Shown here piece after piece: positions 38,501 to 46,666 of a DNA stretch of 64,000 nucleotides. The position numbers and the translations under genes are program-made. Source of the DNA: Burkholderia sp. HI2500 (GTDB lineage: Bacteria > Pseudomonadota > Gammaproteobacteria > Burkholderiales > Burkholderiaceae); assembly GCF_002223055.1 (NCBI RefSeq), contig NZ_NKFL01000007.1, forward strand, positions 1-64,000. Direction: 5' to 3'. Each line of letters begins with the position of its first letter. Positions within the stretch are counted from its first letter, which is position 1. A model generated the notes under the pieces. That model was given only the letters and a program-made list of their open reading frames with translations. It did no database searches and had not been told where the DNA came from.

Positions 38501-41500
38501 TTATTGAGTTGGTATCCGCAGGTGCGCGGTCGCGGGGTAGTGCGGCCTTCGTCCGGGCGCTCAACCAGAAGTTGGCGGCTCCGGCGCTCGATGGAACTCG
38601 GCACCGCCGACGCAGGCGTCATGGCCTCGATGAGGAAAGGCGGTCGGAGTATTCGCGTGCGCTTGGCAATCGGATCTTGCCGTTGCTGAACTACGCGCAG
38701 GATGTTGCCGACATCATTCGCTCGCCGAGTGGAAAGGCGCGGAGCGAAAGCGTGACCATGGCGTTTGACCGACTTGTTCGTGATGTTGAGCAGTCGTCCA
38801 ACTATCCGTATCGCGATGGGAAAGCATATCTCGCACGGATCGGTTTCCGAGTGATTTTCGATCTCGTCGATGCGTTAGGTGCGCTTGACGACACGCTTGC
38901 AAAGCGCATGGTCGAATGGGCAGCGAGTGCCCCGGGCCTGTTCACGCCAGACCTTACCTATACTGTCGCCCCACTGTCCCGCGTCGTCGAATGTCACGAT
39001 GCCGCGCTCCTCCTTGCTGGCCATATCGAGCGCACGATCCAGCTCGATACGCATGTGGGGGCCAGGGTCTCGTCCTACGGCGAACTCGCTCGCGCCGTCT
39101 GGCGAGTCAGCACTGAAGAGGCCGCAGCCTATTTCCGCCGGGCGCTCGACCTTACGGAGGCCATCGGATCAGATGATTTCGATCGCACCAACCACTTGCT
39201 CGAACTGACGGGCCACTATGCCGGTCCCGAACTTTCGCCCGCGGCGGCGCACACGCTGGCGCGCATCCTCGAATTGAATCAGAACGAGGACGGCAAATTC
39301 CCTTGGACCGAATATGCCCAAACAATGGTGCGGATTACGGGTCGGGCGACGTTGGCGATACTGGCCCGGCTGGACGATCGTGATGCGGCTCGGCTTGGAC
39401 TTACACTCGGCCCCGCGTTAACTGTCCTTGTTCGTGATTCGAAGCTTTCAGTTGAAGCCGCTGCCGCGCTGTTTGGCTTAGCTGCTCCAATCGAAACGTG
39501 GACGTGGCGTATCTCGAACTTCGCGTTACAGGTCGTTGGCCACCTACCGCAAGAGCAACGGGAATGGTTCTTCGATCTGCTTCTGGTCGAAATGGATCGC
39601 GACGGTCAATTGTCTCCCACCAGAGTGACGATCGAAGGATTGCATGACCTTGCTGAGCGAACGCTGCCAGCCGTATCTCGAGCTCGAACACGAATCGATG
39701 GCCTGTTCGCTCGCCTTGGGCCCAAATCCGAATCGCGAACGGTCATCTCGCCGTCGGTCGCGGCCGAGCCACTTGCTATGTTCCCGGTGGATCTTACGGA
39801 CCCGGACGATATCGACCGTCGGATACTCGAGGAGGAGATTGACCTGTCGGGACGACGCTGGCCCGTTCGGACACTGATCGATTTGGCCAAACAAGCAAAC
39901 TCTCCCGCCAACCGCCTCGGGTTCGTCCGCGCGGTTGTTGAAGCAACGGCAGCCACGCTTGCCGACAAAATCGGCGCGCTGGAAGATTACCTGGAGGCGT
40001 GGGGCAGTTCGTCGGCGGCGATGCGCGATGCCCTGCCTGATTTGGGGCTGCGCCTGGCGACCAAGCATGCTGCCGAGCTCGCCAGTTCAAGCCCCGACGC
40101 ATGGGGGAACTGGCAGGGCCTGGAGCACTATTTCCATGCCGATCGCACAATCCTTGTCGAGCACGTCGTCGCCGCGCTCCGGGGCGCGGCGGATAGCCTC
40201 GGCGGTCATGCTTGGCTTGCGCTTGCCGCGAGGCTGGCGCCGGATGTCAGTGCCGGTGCGATGGCTGAGGGCCTTGAACGGTTTCTGGCGAATACAGCCG
40301 AAAAGCTGCCGCCCGAAGTCGGGGACGGGCCGTGGGATGCGCGATTTGCGGTTCCTGCCGACGAGGCGGCATGCGTAGCGGGACTTGTGTGGGCTAGGCT
40401 TGGTCATCCCGTTGCAGCCATGCGCTGGCGCGCTGCCCATGCGGTGAGGCGCTTGGCGGCGGCCGGACGTTTCGATGTGGTCGAGAAACTAATCGAGCGC
40501 TTTGAGACCGCCCGGAACTCGCCTTTCGGCGATGCCAAGCTGCCTTTCTATGTCATGCATGCGCAGCTCTGGCTGTTAATAGCCCTTGCTCGCATCGCGA
40601 AAGACGCCGCTCCCGGCTTAGTTCCCCATCTTGCGTTCTTCGAGCAAATCGCCATGTCCGCTGATTTTCCGCACGTCGTCATGCGTGCGTTCGCGATAGA
40701 CATACTTCGTGAGCTTGCGTCGTCTCTGGCAACCGAACAGCGCGAAGCGGTTATCGCCAAACTTGCCTCGGCAAACCAGTCGCCGTATCCCCATGCTCCC
40801 CGAAACGACTATCGCGAACTCCGCTACGTCTCGAGGCCCGACGCCTCGCCACAACCAGAGGACGGCTTTCACCTCGACTATGACTTCAACAAATACCATG
40901 TCGAGCGCTTGTGCCATGTATTCGGCTGCCCGGGCTGGGAGGTGGAAGACCGCATCGGCACATGGGTGCGGCGATGGGACGCCAACGTTCGAGCGATGCA
41001 CGATTGCCCACGCAGCGGTAGCGATGACGAATCGTGGTCGTCGGGATATGTCCCTGACCGTGATCGGTACGGCGGATATCTTGGCTGGCATGCCCTCATG
41101 CTTGTTGCCGGTGAGCTGCTGGCGACGCGGACGGTTGTCGGCGAGGATTGGCGCGGCGATGCTTGGGCCGCCTTCCTCGGCGAATACACGCTCTCACGAG
41201 GCGACGGCCTCTGGCTTGCTGATCTTACAGATCTGTTTCCGCTCAACCTTACCAAGGAAGCAGACATGCCTATGCCGGAGAGCGGCGAGAGCGGGACCGC
41301 TCTTGAGGATGGCGATCTGCTGGCACCGTTATTGGGTCTAGCGGACGGCAAGGTTGCGACGGATTGGCTTCCCGTTGCGGGCCGTTGGTCGATCGGGCGC
41401 GAGACCACTGTCACACTTCAAAGCGTACTGGCGAATGCCAGCGATGCGCGGGCAGTCGTTATGACGTTGCTTTCTGAAAAAGCCTTCTTTCGATGGTTGC

Positions 41501-42162
41501 CCGACGATGAAGATGAGGTTGCCCGCAAGTTTGGCCGTGATGGCCATACGGTTCGGGCATGGGTTGACGAGACACCAAACGCCGAGCGCCAGCTCGATCG
41601 GCACGATCCCTACGGGGCCGCCACCGCACTCGATAGGCCTTTCCCATCGGACTGGACGCGAGACCTATTGGGGATCGTCGCGGATGATGGGGGGATTCGC
41701 CGTTGGTCAATCGGCGGGAAAGCCGCGTATCGCGCGGAAGCGTGGGGGGCGGAGGGTGGACGGGGGGAGTACGCGTGGAGCGAGACCGGGTCCCGCTTGT
41801 TCGTCAGCCGTGACGCATTGCTTTCACTGCTCAAGATGTCAGAACGTCGTCTTGTCGTCGCGATCAAGCTCCAGAAATATCACAAAGGAAAATCGAGTGG
41901 GCGTATCGGAGACACCAGCGCCTTCACGAACCGATCGCTGCTGGCGGTTGTCGATGACCGCGGCAAGATTTGGTTGCCGAGACGTATTTCTCGACAAGCC
42001 AAAGCGGCTCTTGCGACGATCGATCCCGATCGACGGCGCGACGTCTATCCGCGGTTTCGTGCGATCGCCGGTCTACCTGATGAGTGGTCATGTGAGCGCA
42101 ACGATCTACCGAATTATGAGGAGTTGTATCGGGAGTTTCTTGATAGCAAGTCGGACGAATAA
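35581..42162 (+). CDS. Giant Avs-like STAND NTPase with nuclease-like N-terminus
   Basis: A 2193-residue protein that I cannot assign to a named subtype. Residues 20-150 look like a Cap4/Mrr-type PD-(D/E)XK nuclease: helix KAGHAFHEAWAARTALELL, acidic strand ITLEGFDEQDE (48-58), AIEIADLV (65-72) and VTVVQFKYS with Lys92. Residues about 270-520 are a STAND P-loop NTPase: Walker A AAGGMGKT (300-307, Lys306), Walker B SLLLDAID (398-405) and an arginine-finger-like VIASCRTERL (437-446). A winged-helix region follows, then about 1600 residues of mostly alpha-helical, repeat-like sequence; no membrane segment is seen. Avs sensors have this order, with the C-terminus binding a phage protein. The ATG has only a weak site, which suggests coupling to abiEii. 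Codon use is less GC-biased than neighbours. Confidence 0.8.
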   Translation: MGVEDETGAVSTEIDKVRASKAGHAFHEAWAARTALELLPPSTDLVAITLEGFDEQDEQGLGTGAIEIADLVRYHGAADVARAHRVTVVQFKYSIASAEKAVRAADLASTLAKFAATDTELRAKHGDGHVIAVVRYEFATNRPIHENLGKAILAIIAGTHETGDAGRQADQIAEAMKEYPHSFADLLRRLDLVGRKGSLIEAERAISATLAAWSEPGDPDAEKRLLKLRNLIRIKAGPGSETDKRVDRVTVLAELEVEHEDRLYPTPDAFPDVEVVIRRDALDDMAILAREAGFPLIVHAAGGMGKTVLMQGLADRLRTDGPVVLFDGFGAGRWRDPADGRHLPERTLVHLANLMAGQGLCDILLPVADVTGLLKAFRRRLAQSVETARRTRSDACVSLLLDAIDHAGLAAQETATSSFAHLVLRSISVDPIDGVRVIASCRTERLALAIGDSSHRSFAVPLFTDTEVRTLVERRVPDASTAEIGALLTRSGRNPRCLDNLITNGRPFDPVMFPDASTEPQDLLDVLLRQRLTQARETARARGASDVDIDLLLSGIALLVPPVPIEELAAVHGLISEQVESFAADLAPLLERTQHGLMFRDEPTETLIRSAYGVSQVGRYRVIAALQERQLTSNYAARALPTLLISLRDADQLIQLAYDLRVPRGASQVSARDIRLSRITAAIALAGQLNRRDDLLRLLLEASIVAAGHERSDRFLYEYPDLAAVVGDPEALRRLSATHIGWPGGKHAVLALANAFAGDRDEARRHARRSIDWHNWAAQTKHHARFNESTVSREWDDIGFAYVEMLAGNDVRVAEFFARRDDGAAFAKFQDLFDLLDRHQHSAHPPKTRVATRLLRCRLTSRALYAAALPFVGRNPSHAKMLVTALAAAPAAVCKNEGMAMASVLASAQAIELGLEEEAAAILAGTMLKPPTIYNYSSHHPIAPTIHVTVLAAGVRAALSRKHVALIDLAPTEFIELVSAGARSRGSAAFVRALNQKLAAPALDGTRHRRRRRHGLDEERRSEYSRALGNRILPLLNYAQDVADIIRSPSGKARSESVTMAFDRLVRDVEQSSNYPYRDGKAYLARIGFRVIFDLVDALGALDDTLAKRMVEWAASAPGLFTPDLTYTVAPLSRVVECHDAALLLAGHIERTIQLDTHVGARVSSYGELARAVWRVSTEEAAAYFRRALDLTEAIGSDDFDRTNHLLELTGHYAGPELSPAAAHTLARILELNQNEDGKFPWTEYAQTMVRITGRATLAILARLDDRDAARLGLTLGPALTVLVRDSKLSVEAAAALFGLAAPIETWTWRISNFALQVVGHLPQEQREWFFDLLLVEMDRDGQLSPTRVTIEGLHDLAERTLPAVSRARTRIDGLFARLGPKSESRTVISPSVAAEPLAMFPVDLTDPDDIDRRILEEEIDLSGRRWPVRTLIDLAKQANSPANRLGFVRAVVEATAATLADKIGALEDYLEAWGSSSAAMRDALPDLGLRLATKHAAELASSSPDAWGNWQGLEHYFHADRTILVEHVVAALRGAADSLGGHAWLALAARLAPDVSAGAMAEGLERFLANTAEKLPPEVGDGPWDARFAVPADEAACVAGLVWARLGHPVAAMRWRAAHAVRRLAAAGRFDVVEKLIERFETARNSPFGDAKLPFYVMHAQLWLLIALARIAKDAAPGLVPHLAFFEQIAMSADFPHVVMRAFAIDILRELASSLATEQREAVIAKLASANQSPYPHAPRNDYRELRYVSRPDASPQPEDGFHLDYDFNKYHVERLCHVFGCPGWEVEDRIGTWVRRWDANVRAMHDCPRSGSDDESWSSGYVPDRDRYGGYLGWHALMLVAGELLATRTVVGEDWRGDAWAAFLGEYTLSRGDGLWLADLTDLFPLNLTKEADMPMPESGESGTALEDGDLLAPLLGLADGKVATDWLPVAGRWSIGRETTVTLQSVLANASDARAVVMTLLSEKAFFRWLPDDEDEVARKFGRDGHTVRAWVDETPNAERQLDRHDPYGAATALDRPFPSDWTRDLLGIVADDGGIRRWSIGGKAAYRAEAWGAEGGRGEYAWSETGSRLFVSRDALLSLLKMSERRLVVAIKLQKYHKGKSSGRIGDTSAFTNRSLLAVVDDRGKIWLPRRISRQAKAALATIDPDRRRDVYPRFRAIAGLPDEWSCERNDLPNYEELYREFLDSKSDE

Positions 42163-42566
42163 GGCCATGACAGCCCCCGGCTTTAGCTTGATGCCGTTCG
42201 CGCCGGGCGGTCTTTTGCAGATTGAAACGTGGGCTGGCGACGTCGGTGCAGAGTGCGCTTGAGCGTTTAGATCCACGCATCCTCTAGCGCTCGACAGACG
42301 GTGCGGGACCAACAGGAACCTTATCACTACGCTCCGATTGCCCGCTCAAACTAAGGTTTCGCACAACCGCCTGTTATCACGCCAGCGCGATTCTGAGGCA
42401 GCACGGCTTATCATTGGGACGCGCGGGCTTGTATCATCGCTTGGAACGTATCACGTCCACCTTTTAGTGCTTTTTAGTGTTCTAACTGGGGTAGGGAGCG
42501 TTTCGTCTTAGGAGCCACAGCGGAACGCCTTGCTGGCATTCCCTCGTGGCACAGACACGATGCAGA
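42163..42566. other. Gene-free right flank of the island
   Basis: Holds no convincing gene. It contains the short near-tandem CTTTTAGTGCTTTTTAGTG (from about 42460) whose 12-base core is found twice more at 33001 and 42693. Confidence 0.5.
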
Positions 42567-43262
42567 GTTAAATGAATTGTGATGGTTGAGGATGTTTCGC
42601 GGGGGTGCGGTGGAATCAGTCGAAGTGCCGGATGGCACGGGTTGTCGAGCGGGTGAGGTGCTGATGTTTCCGAGTATCTGTTCGCGCCGTGATTTTTAGT
42701 GTTCGTTGTGTTCCTCGAGCGACGCGGCGAATCCGGCCCTTGGCTTGCCGATCGAATCGGATTGGGACATCGTCCTCGTTGTCGCAACTGCTTGAGCACA
42801 CGCGCCACGCGTACACCCGTTAGAGAGAAGTCGACTTCGATGTGCGGGCACTCGCGGTTCCACGCGTCGATGATCGTCAACATGCGTATGTGTCGGCCAT
42901 ACACCAGCGCGTCAGCAACAAAGTCCATCGCCCAGCTTTCGTCTGCTCCGTTGGGCGTCGGCATGACCACGCGGAGATGCCTCGGGCGTTTCTTTCGACG
43001 CTTCAGGCGAAGAGATAGGCCTTCTGCGCGGTACAGCCGCTCAGTGCGCTTGTGGTTCTGGACCAGGCCCTCTCGACATAGCAAGACATGAAGGCGGGGT
43101 GAGCCAAACCGTGGCCGCTCCTGTGCCAGCTCGCGCAGCCGTTGCCGCACTTCGTGGCCCGGTATGCGTGTGGACGCGAAAGTTTGACCGTTTCCACGTA
43201 GAAACTTCATGGGCTGAGTTAGGACGTGCGCGGTTGTGCAGTGAAAGAGGGCGCGATGCGCT
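42567..43262 (-). mobile_element. IS3-family remnant, copy B
   Basis: The better preserved of the two related IS fragments that bracket the island. It contains part of an orfB transposase (described separately) and the flanking blocks shared with copy A, including the near-palindrome GTTTCCACGTAGAAAC at 43190. No terminal inverted repeats or target duplication could be identified, so its original ends are unknown. Confidence 0.65.
42776..43156 (-). pseudogene. Truncated IS3-family (IS407-like) transposase OrfB
   Basis: About 127 codons read as the middle of an IS3-family OrfB: an HTH-like ELAQERPRFGSPRLHVLL, then QNHKRTERLYRAEGLSLRLK and the start of the DDE core, ESWAMDFVADALVYG and MLTIIDAWNREC with the first two catalytic Asp. 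The third acidic residue (Glu) and the C-terminus are missing, as are OrfA and the N-terminus. The protein is therefore inactive. The apparent open frame extends far beyond on both sides but has no homology there. Confidence 0.8.
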
Positions 43263-43420
43263 CCTCGCAACGGAGGACAACTTGGTTTTGGTCCACGGCG
43301 AACGGAGGCCCGCCGGCGCCCTGGAATTGACGCGTAATATATTGGACTGGCTTTGCCTGGATGATCGCCCGGGCGCGATATCGCTTTGCCGGCGTTCTGC
43401 AAATTTCCCAAGATTCCAAC

Positions 43421-44320
43421 ATGCGTATCCCGCCGCTCAAGGCCATCATCGCGTTCGAAAGCGTCGCCCGGACCAAAAGCGTCAACCGCGCGGCGGAAGA
43501 ACTCGGCCTGACCGCGTCCGCCGTCAGTCATCAGCTCAGCAACCTCGAATCGCAGATCGGTCAGCCGCTGTTTCAGCGCTCGGGGCGCGGCCTCGTCCTC
43601 ACGCCGACCGGCGAACGCTATTTGGCCGACGTCACCGGCTCGTTGGCCGACCTCAGCCGCGCGACCGAGCGCGCGTCGAGCCGCACCGAAGTCGATATCC
43701 TGCGCGTGCATTCGAGCCCGAGCTTCGGATTGATGTGGCTGCTGCCGCGGCTGTCGTCGTTTCAGGAGGCGAACGGCGATATCCAGCTGAACCTCGCGTG
43801 CTCCTACGAAAACGTGTCGTTCTCGAACGGCTTCTACGATATCGACGTCCGGCACGGCTACGGCAACTGGGACAACCTCGAGGTCCGGACCGTGCGCGGC
43901 GAGTTCATCGCGCCGCTCGCGTCGCCGCGCTATCTCGAGCGGCATCCGGTGAACGCGCCGGAAGACCTGCTCGCGCACCGGCTGATCTATTCCGAAACGC
44001 CGCTGGTCCAGTGGAAGCAGTGGTTCGGCCGGACCGGCGTGCCGCTCGCGGCCCAGAAGACCTTCGATTTTTCGTTCGACCGTTCGTACATGTCGCTCGA
44101 AACCGCCGCGCTCGGCCTCGGCATCGCGCTCGAAAGCCTGATGCTCGCGTCAGTGAAGATCCGCGAAGGGCTGCTGGTGCCGGTGTTCGGCTCGGAACAT
44201 GCGGTCGAAGTCGGCGCGCATCATCTCGTTTACCCGCGGCAGAACGCTGAATTGCCGCGCGTGAAGCGCTTCCTTGCCTGGATCGAGCGAGAAGTCGCGG
44301 GTCATCAGCAAACGGGTTGA
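43421..44320 (+). CDS. LysR-family regulator (GcvA-like)
   Basis: A 299-residue LysR regulator. The helix-turn-helix is at about 18-60 (NRAAEELGLTASAVSHQLSN), followed by a substrate-binding domain with DIDVRHGYGNW and ALGLGIALESL typical of the GcvA branch. The ATG at 43421 begins MRIPPLKAIIAFESVA, matching the family N-terminus. It is the first intact gene after the island and stands directly upstream, on the same strand, of the SDR-MFS-transketolase genes that it probably controls. Confidence 0.9.
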   Translation: MRIPPLKAIIAFESVARTKSVNRAAEELGLTASAVSHQLSNLESQIGQPLFQRSGRGLVLTPTGERYLADVTGSLADLSRATERASSRTEVDILRVHSSPSFGLMWLLPRLSSFQEANGDIQLNLACSYENVSFSNGFYDIDVRHGYGNWDNLEVRTVRGEFIAPLASPRYLERHPVNAPEDLLAHRLIYSETPLVQWKQWFGRTGVPLAAQKTFDFSFDRSYMSLETAALGLGIALESLMLASVKIREGLLVPVFGSEHAVEVGAHHLVYPRQNAELPRVKRFLAWIEREVAGHQQTG

Positions 44321-44476
44321 CCGGGCCGTTCGGCCGCGCCCCGGGATATTGCGCTGCAGCACCGGCCGCGCGCCGTCATCTGAATTTTTCTCAACCATGG
44401 CTGAGCGTTTCCGCGTTGATGCGGGTGTCAGGGGAGCCGACACTCCATGCACACATCAACACACAGGAGACGACCG

Positions 44477-45226
44477 ATGTTGCTCGCCCAGAAGACCATC
44501 ATCTTGACCGGCGCCGCGTCGCCGCGCGGTATCGGCAAGGCCACCGCCCGGGCACTGGCCGCCCACGGCGCACGCGTGGCGATCCTCGACCTTCGTCGGG
44601 AAGACGCAGAGGCGGCTGCCGCCGAACTCGGGCGCGACCATCTCGGCGTGGCCTGCGACGTGACCGACCGCGACGCATGCGTGGCCGCAGCCCGTGCGAC
44701 GCTGGAACGCTATGGCCGCATCGACGGCCTCGTCAACAACGCCGGCATCACGCAACCCGTGCGCACGCTGGATATCTCGGCGCGCGACTTCGATGCGATC
44801 GTCGACGTGAACCTGCGCGGCACGCTGTACATGTCGCAAGCCGTTCTGCCGGCGATGAAGGAGCAGCGCGGCGGCAGCATCGTGTGCATGTCGTCGGTGT
44901 CCGCGCAGCGCGGCGGCGGCATCTTCGGCGGGCCGCATTACAGCGCCGCGAAGGCCGGGGTGCTTGGGCTCGCGAAGGCGATGGCGCGTGAATTCGGCGG
45001 TGACCACATCCGCATCAATTCGATCACGCCGGGCCTGATCCAGACCGACATCACCGGCGACAAACTGACGCCCGACATGCGCGCGGACATCATCAAGGGC
45101 ATTCCGCTCGGCCGCCTCGGCGAAGCCGACGATGTCGCCCATGCATGCCTGTTCCTGCTGAGCGACCTGTCGAGCTATCTGACGGGCATCACGCTCGACG
45201 TCAACGGCGGGATGCTGATCCACTGA
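44477..45226 (+). CDS. Short-chain dehydrogenase/reductase
   Basis: A 249-residue SDR. The cofactor loop is TGAASPRGIG (11-20), with NNAG at 87-90 and the catalytic Ser140, Tyr155, Lys159 (YSAAK). The extra residues in the glycine loop recall polyol and sugar-acid dehydrogenases. ACAGGAGACGACCG precedes the ATG. It is followed by an MFS transporter and a two-subunit transketolase, so it likely oxidises a sugar, polyol or sugar acid that the transporter brings in; the substrate is not identifiable. Confidence 0.88.
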   Translation: MLLAQKTIILTGAASPRGIGKATARALAAHGARVAILDLRREDAEAAAAELGRDHLGVACDVTDRDACVAAARATLERYGRIDGLVNNAGITQPVRTLDISARDFDAIVDVNLRGTLYMSQAVLPAMKEQRGGSIVCMSSVSAQRGGGIFGGPHYSAAKAGVLGLAKAMAREFGGDHIRINSITPGLIQTDITGDKLTPDMRADIIKGIPLGRLGEADDVAHACLFLLSDLSSYLTGITLDVNGGMLIH

Positions 45227-45300
45227 AAACGGCGCCGCGATACGTGTGGCGCCGCCCATCATGCACCCGGGACAACCCGGGGCCGTGGCAGGAGACAAAC

Positions 45301-46626
45301 ATGAGAGCAAAGTACCCCGCACCGCCGGTTCACGGCGAGATGCTGCAACAGGGCGATGTACGGACGTTCGAAGCGGCCACCTATGCGAAGGTCGCGCGCC
45401 GGCTAATCCCGTTCCTGATGTTGTGCTACTTCGGGGCCTATCTCGACCGGGTCAACGTCGGATTCGCGAAACTGCAGATGCTCAACGACCTGCGGTTCAG
45501 CGAGACCGTGTACGGGATGGGCGCAGGCATCTTTTTCCTTGGCTACTTTCTGTTCGAAGTGCCGAGCAACCTGATCCTGCATCGGGTCGGGGCGCGCCGC
45601 TGGCTCGCGCGCATCATGCTGACGTGGGCCGTGATATCCGCGAGCTTCGTGTTCGTGAAGTCGCCCACCGCGTTCTACGCGCTGCGGTTTCTGCTCGGTG
45701 TCGCCGAAGCGGGCTTCGCGCCGGGCGTGATCCTGTATCTCACGTACTGGTTCCCGTCGGCGCGTCGCGCGAAGGCGCTGTCGCTGTTCTTCATGGCGAT
45801 TCCGCTCGCCGGGATCATCGGCGGGCCGCTGTCGGGCGCGATCATGCATTCGCTGCACGGCGCGATGTCGATGGCCGGCTGGAAGTGGCTGTTCCTGCTC
45901 GAGGCGCTGCCTTCGTTCGTGCTGGGCTTCGCGATCCTGCTGTATCTCGATGACGGCATCGCCGGCGCGAAATGGCTGACCGATGCCGAAAAAGCCTTGC
46001 TCGCGCGCAACGTATCGGCCGATGCCGCGCACACGACCGCTCACCTGTCGATTCGCGCATTCGTCGCCGATCGCCGGCTCTGGCTGATGGCCGCGATCTA
46101 TTTCTGCGTCGTGCTCGGGCAGTACGGCCTGACGTTCTGGCTGCCCACGATCATTCGCAAGGCCGGTGTCGCCGATCCGCTGTGGGTCGGGCTGTTCACC
46201 GCGATTCCGTATGCGTGCGCGATCGTCGCATTGCCGCTGATCGGCATGAGCGCCGACCGCCGCCGCGAGCGCCGTTTCCATCTCGCGGTGCCGATGCTGG
46301 TCGCGGCGGCGGGCTTCGCGACGTTGCCGATGCTGGGCAGCGTCGGCGCATCGATCGTGTGCCTGAGCATCGCGTCGGCCGGCATTCTCGCGTCGTCGTC
46401 GCAGTTCTGGTCGCTGCCGACGGCGCTGCTCGGCGGGATGTCGGCCGCCGCGGGCATCGCCGCGGTCAACTGCTTCGCGAACCTCGCGGGATTCTTCTCG
46501 CCGGCGATCGTCGGCTGGCTGAACGACCTGACCGGCAGGTCCACCGCCGGGCTGCTCTTCATCTCCGTTGCGATCACGTTCGGCGCGCTGCTGGTGTTCC
46601 TCGTGCCGCGATCCGTGAACCGCTGA
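45301..46626 (+). CDS. MFS transporter, anion:cation symporter (ACS) family
   Basis: A 441-residue transporter with 12 membrane helices. ACS hallmarks include YLDRVNVGFAKLQM after helix 1, IFFLGYFLFEVPSN in helix 2 and LLGVAEAGFAPGVILYLTYW in helix 4. This family imports organic anions such as hexuronates, tartrate or phthalate in symport with protons. CAGGAGACAAAC precedes the ATG. Together with the SDR and transketolase genes it suggests uptake of an acidic sugar-type substrate. Confidence 0.9.
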   Translation: MRAKYPAPPVHGEMLQQGDVRTFEAATYAKVARRLIPFLMLCYFGAYLDRVNVGFAKLQMLNDLRFSETVYGMGAGIFFLGYFLFEVPSNLILHRVGARRWLARIMLTWAVISASFVFVKSPTAFYALRFLLGVAEAGFAPGVILYLTYWFPSARRAKALSLFFMAIPLAGIIGGPLSGAIMHSLHGAMSMAGWKWLFLLEALPSFVLGFAILLYLDDGIAGAKWLTDAEKALLARNVSADAAHTTAHLSIRAFVADRRLWLMAAIYFCVVLGQYGLTFWLPTIIRKAGVADPLWVGLFTAIPYACAIVALPLIGMSADRRRERRFHLAVPMLVAAAGFATLPMLGSVGASIVCLSIASAGILASSSQFWSLPTALLGGMSAAAGIAAVNCFANLAGFFSPAIVGWLNDLTGRSTAGLLFISVAITFGALLVFLVPRSVNR

Positions 46627-46666
46627 TTCGACCTGCATACCTTCTGATCCAATACTGGAGTAATCG

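Noticed and set aside
42482..43978. A 498-codon frame containing the transposase fragment
   Set aside because: Only about 127 codons in the middle resemble a transposase; the upstream part is antisense to the LysR gene.
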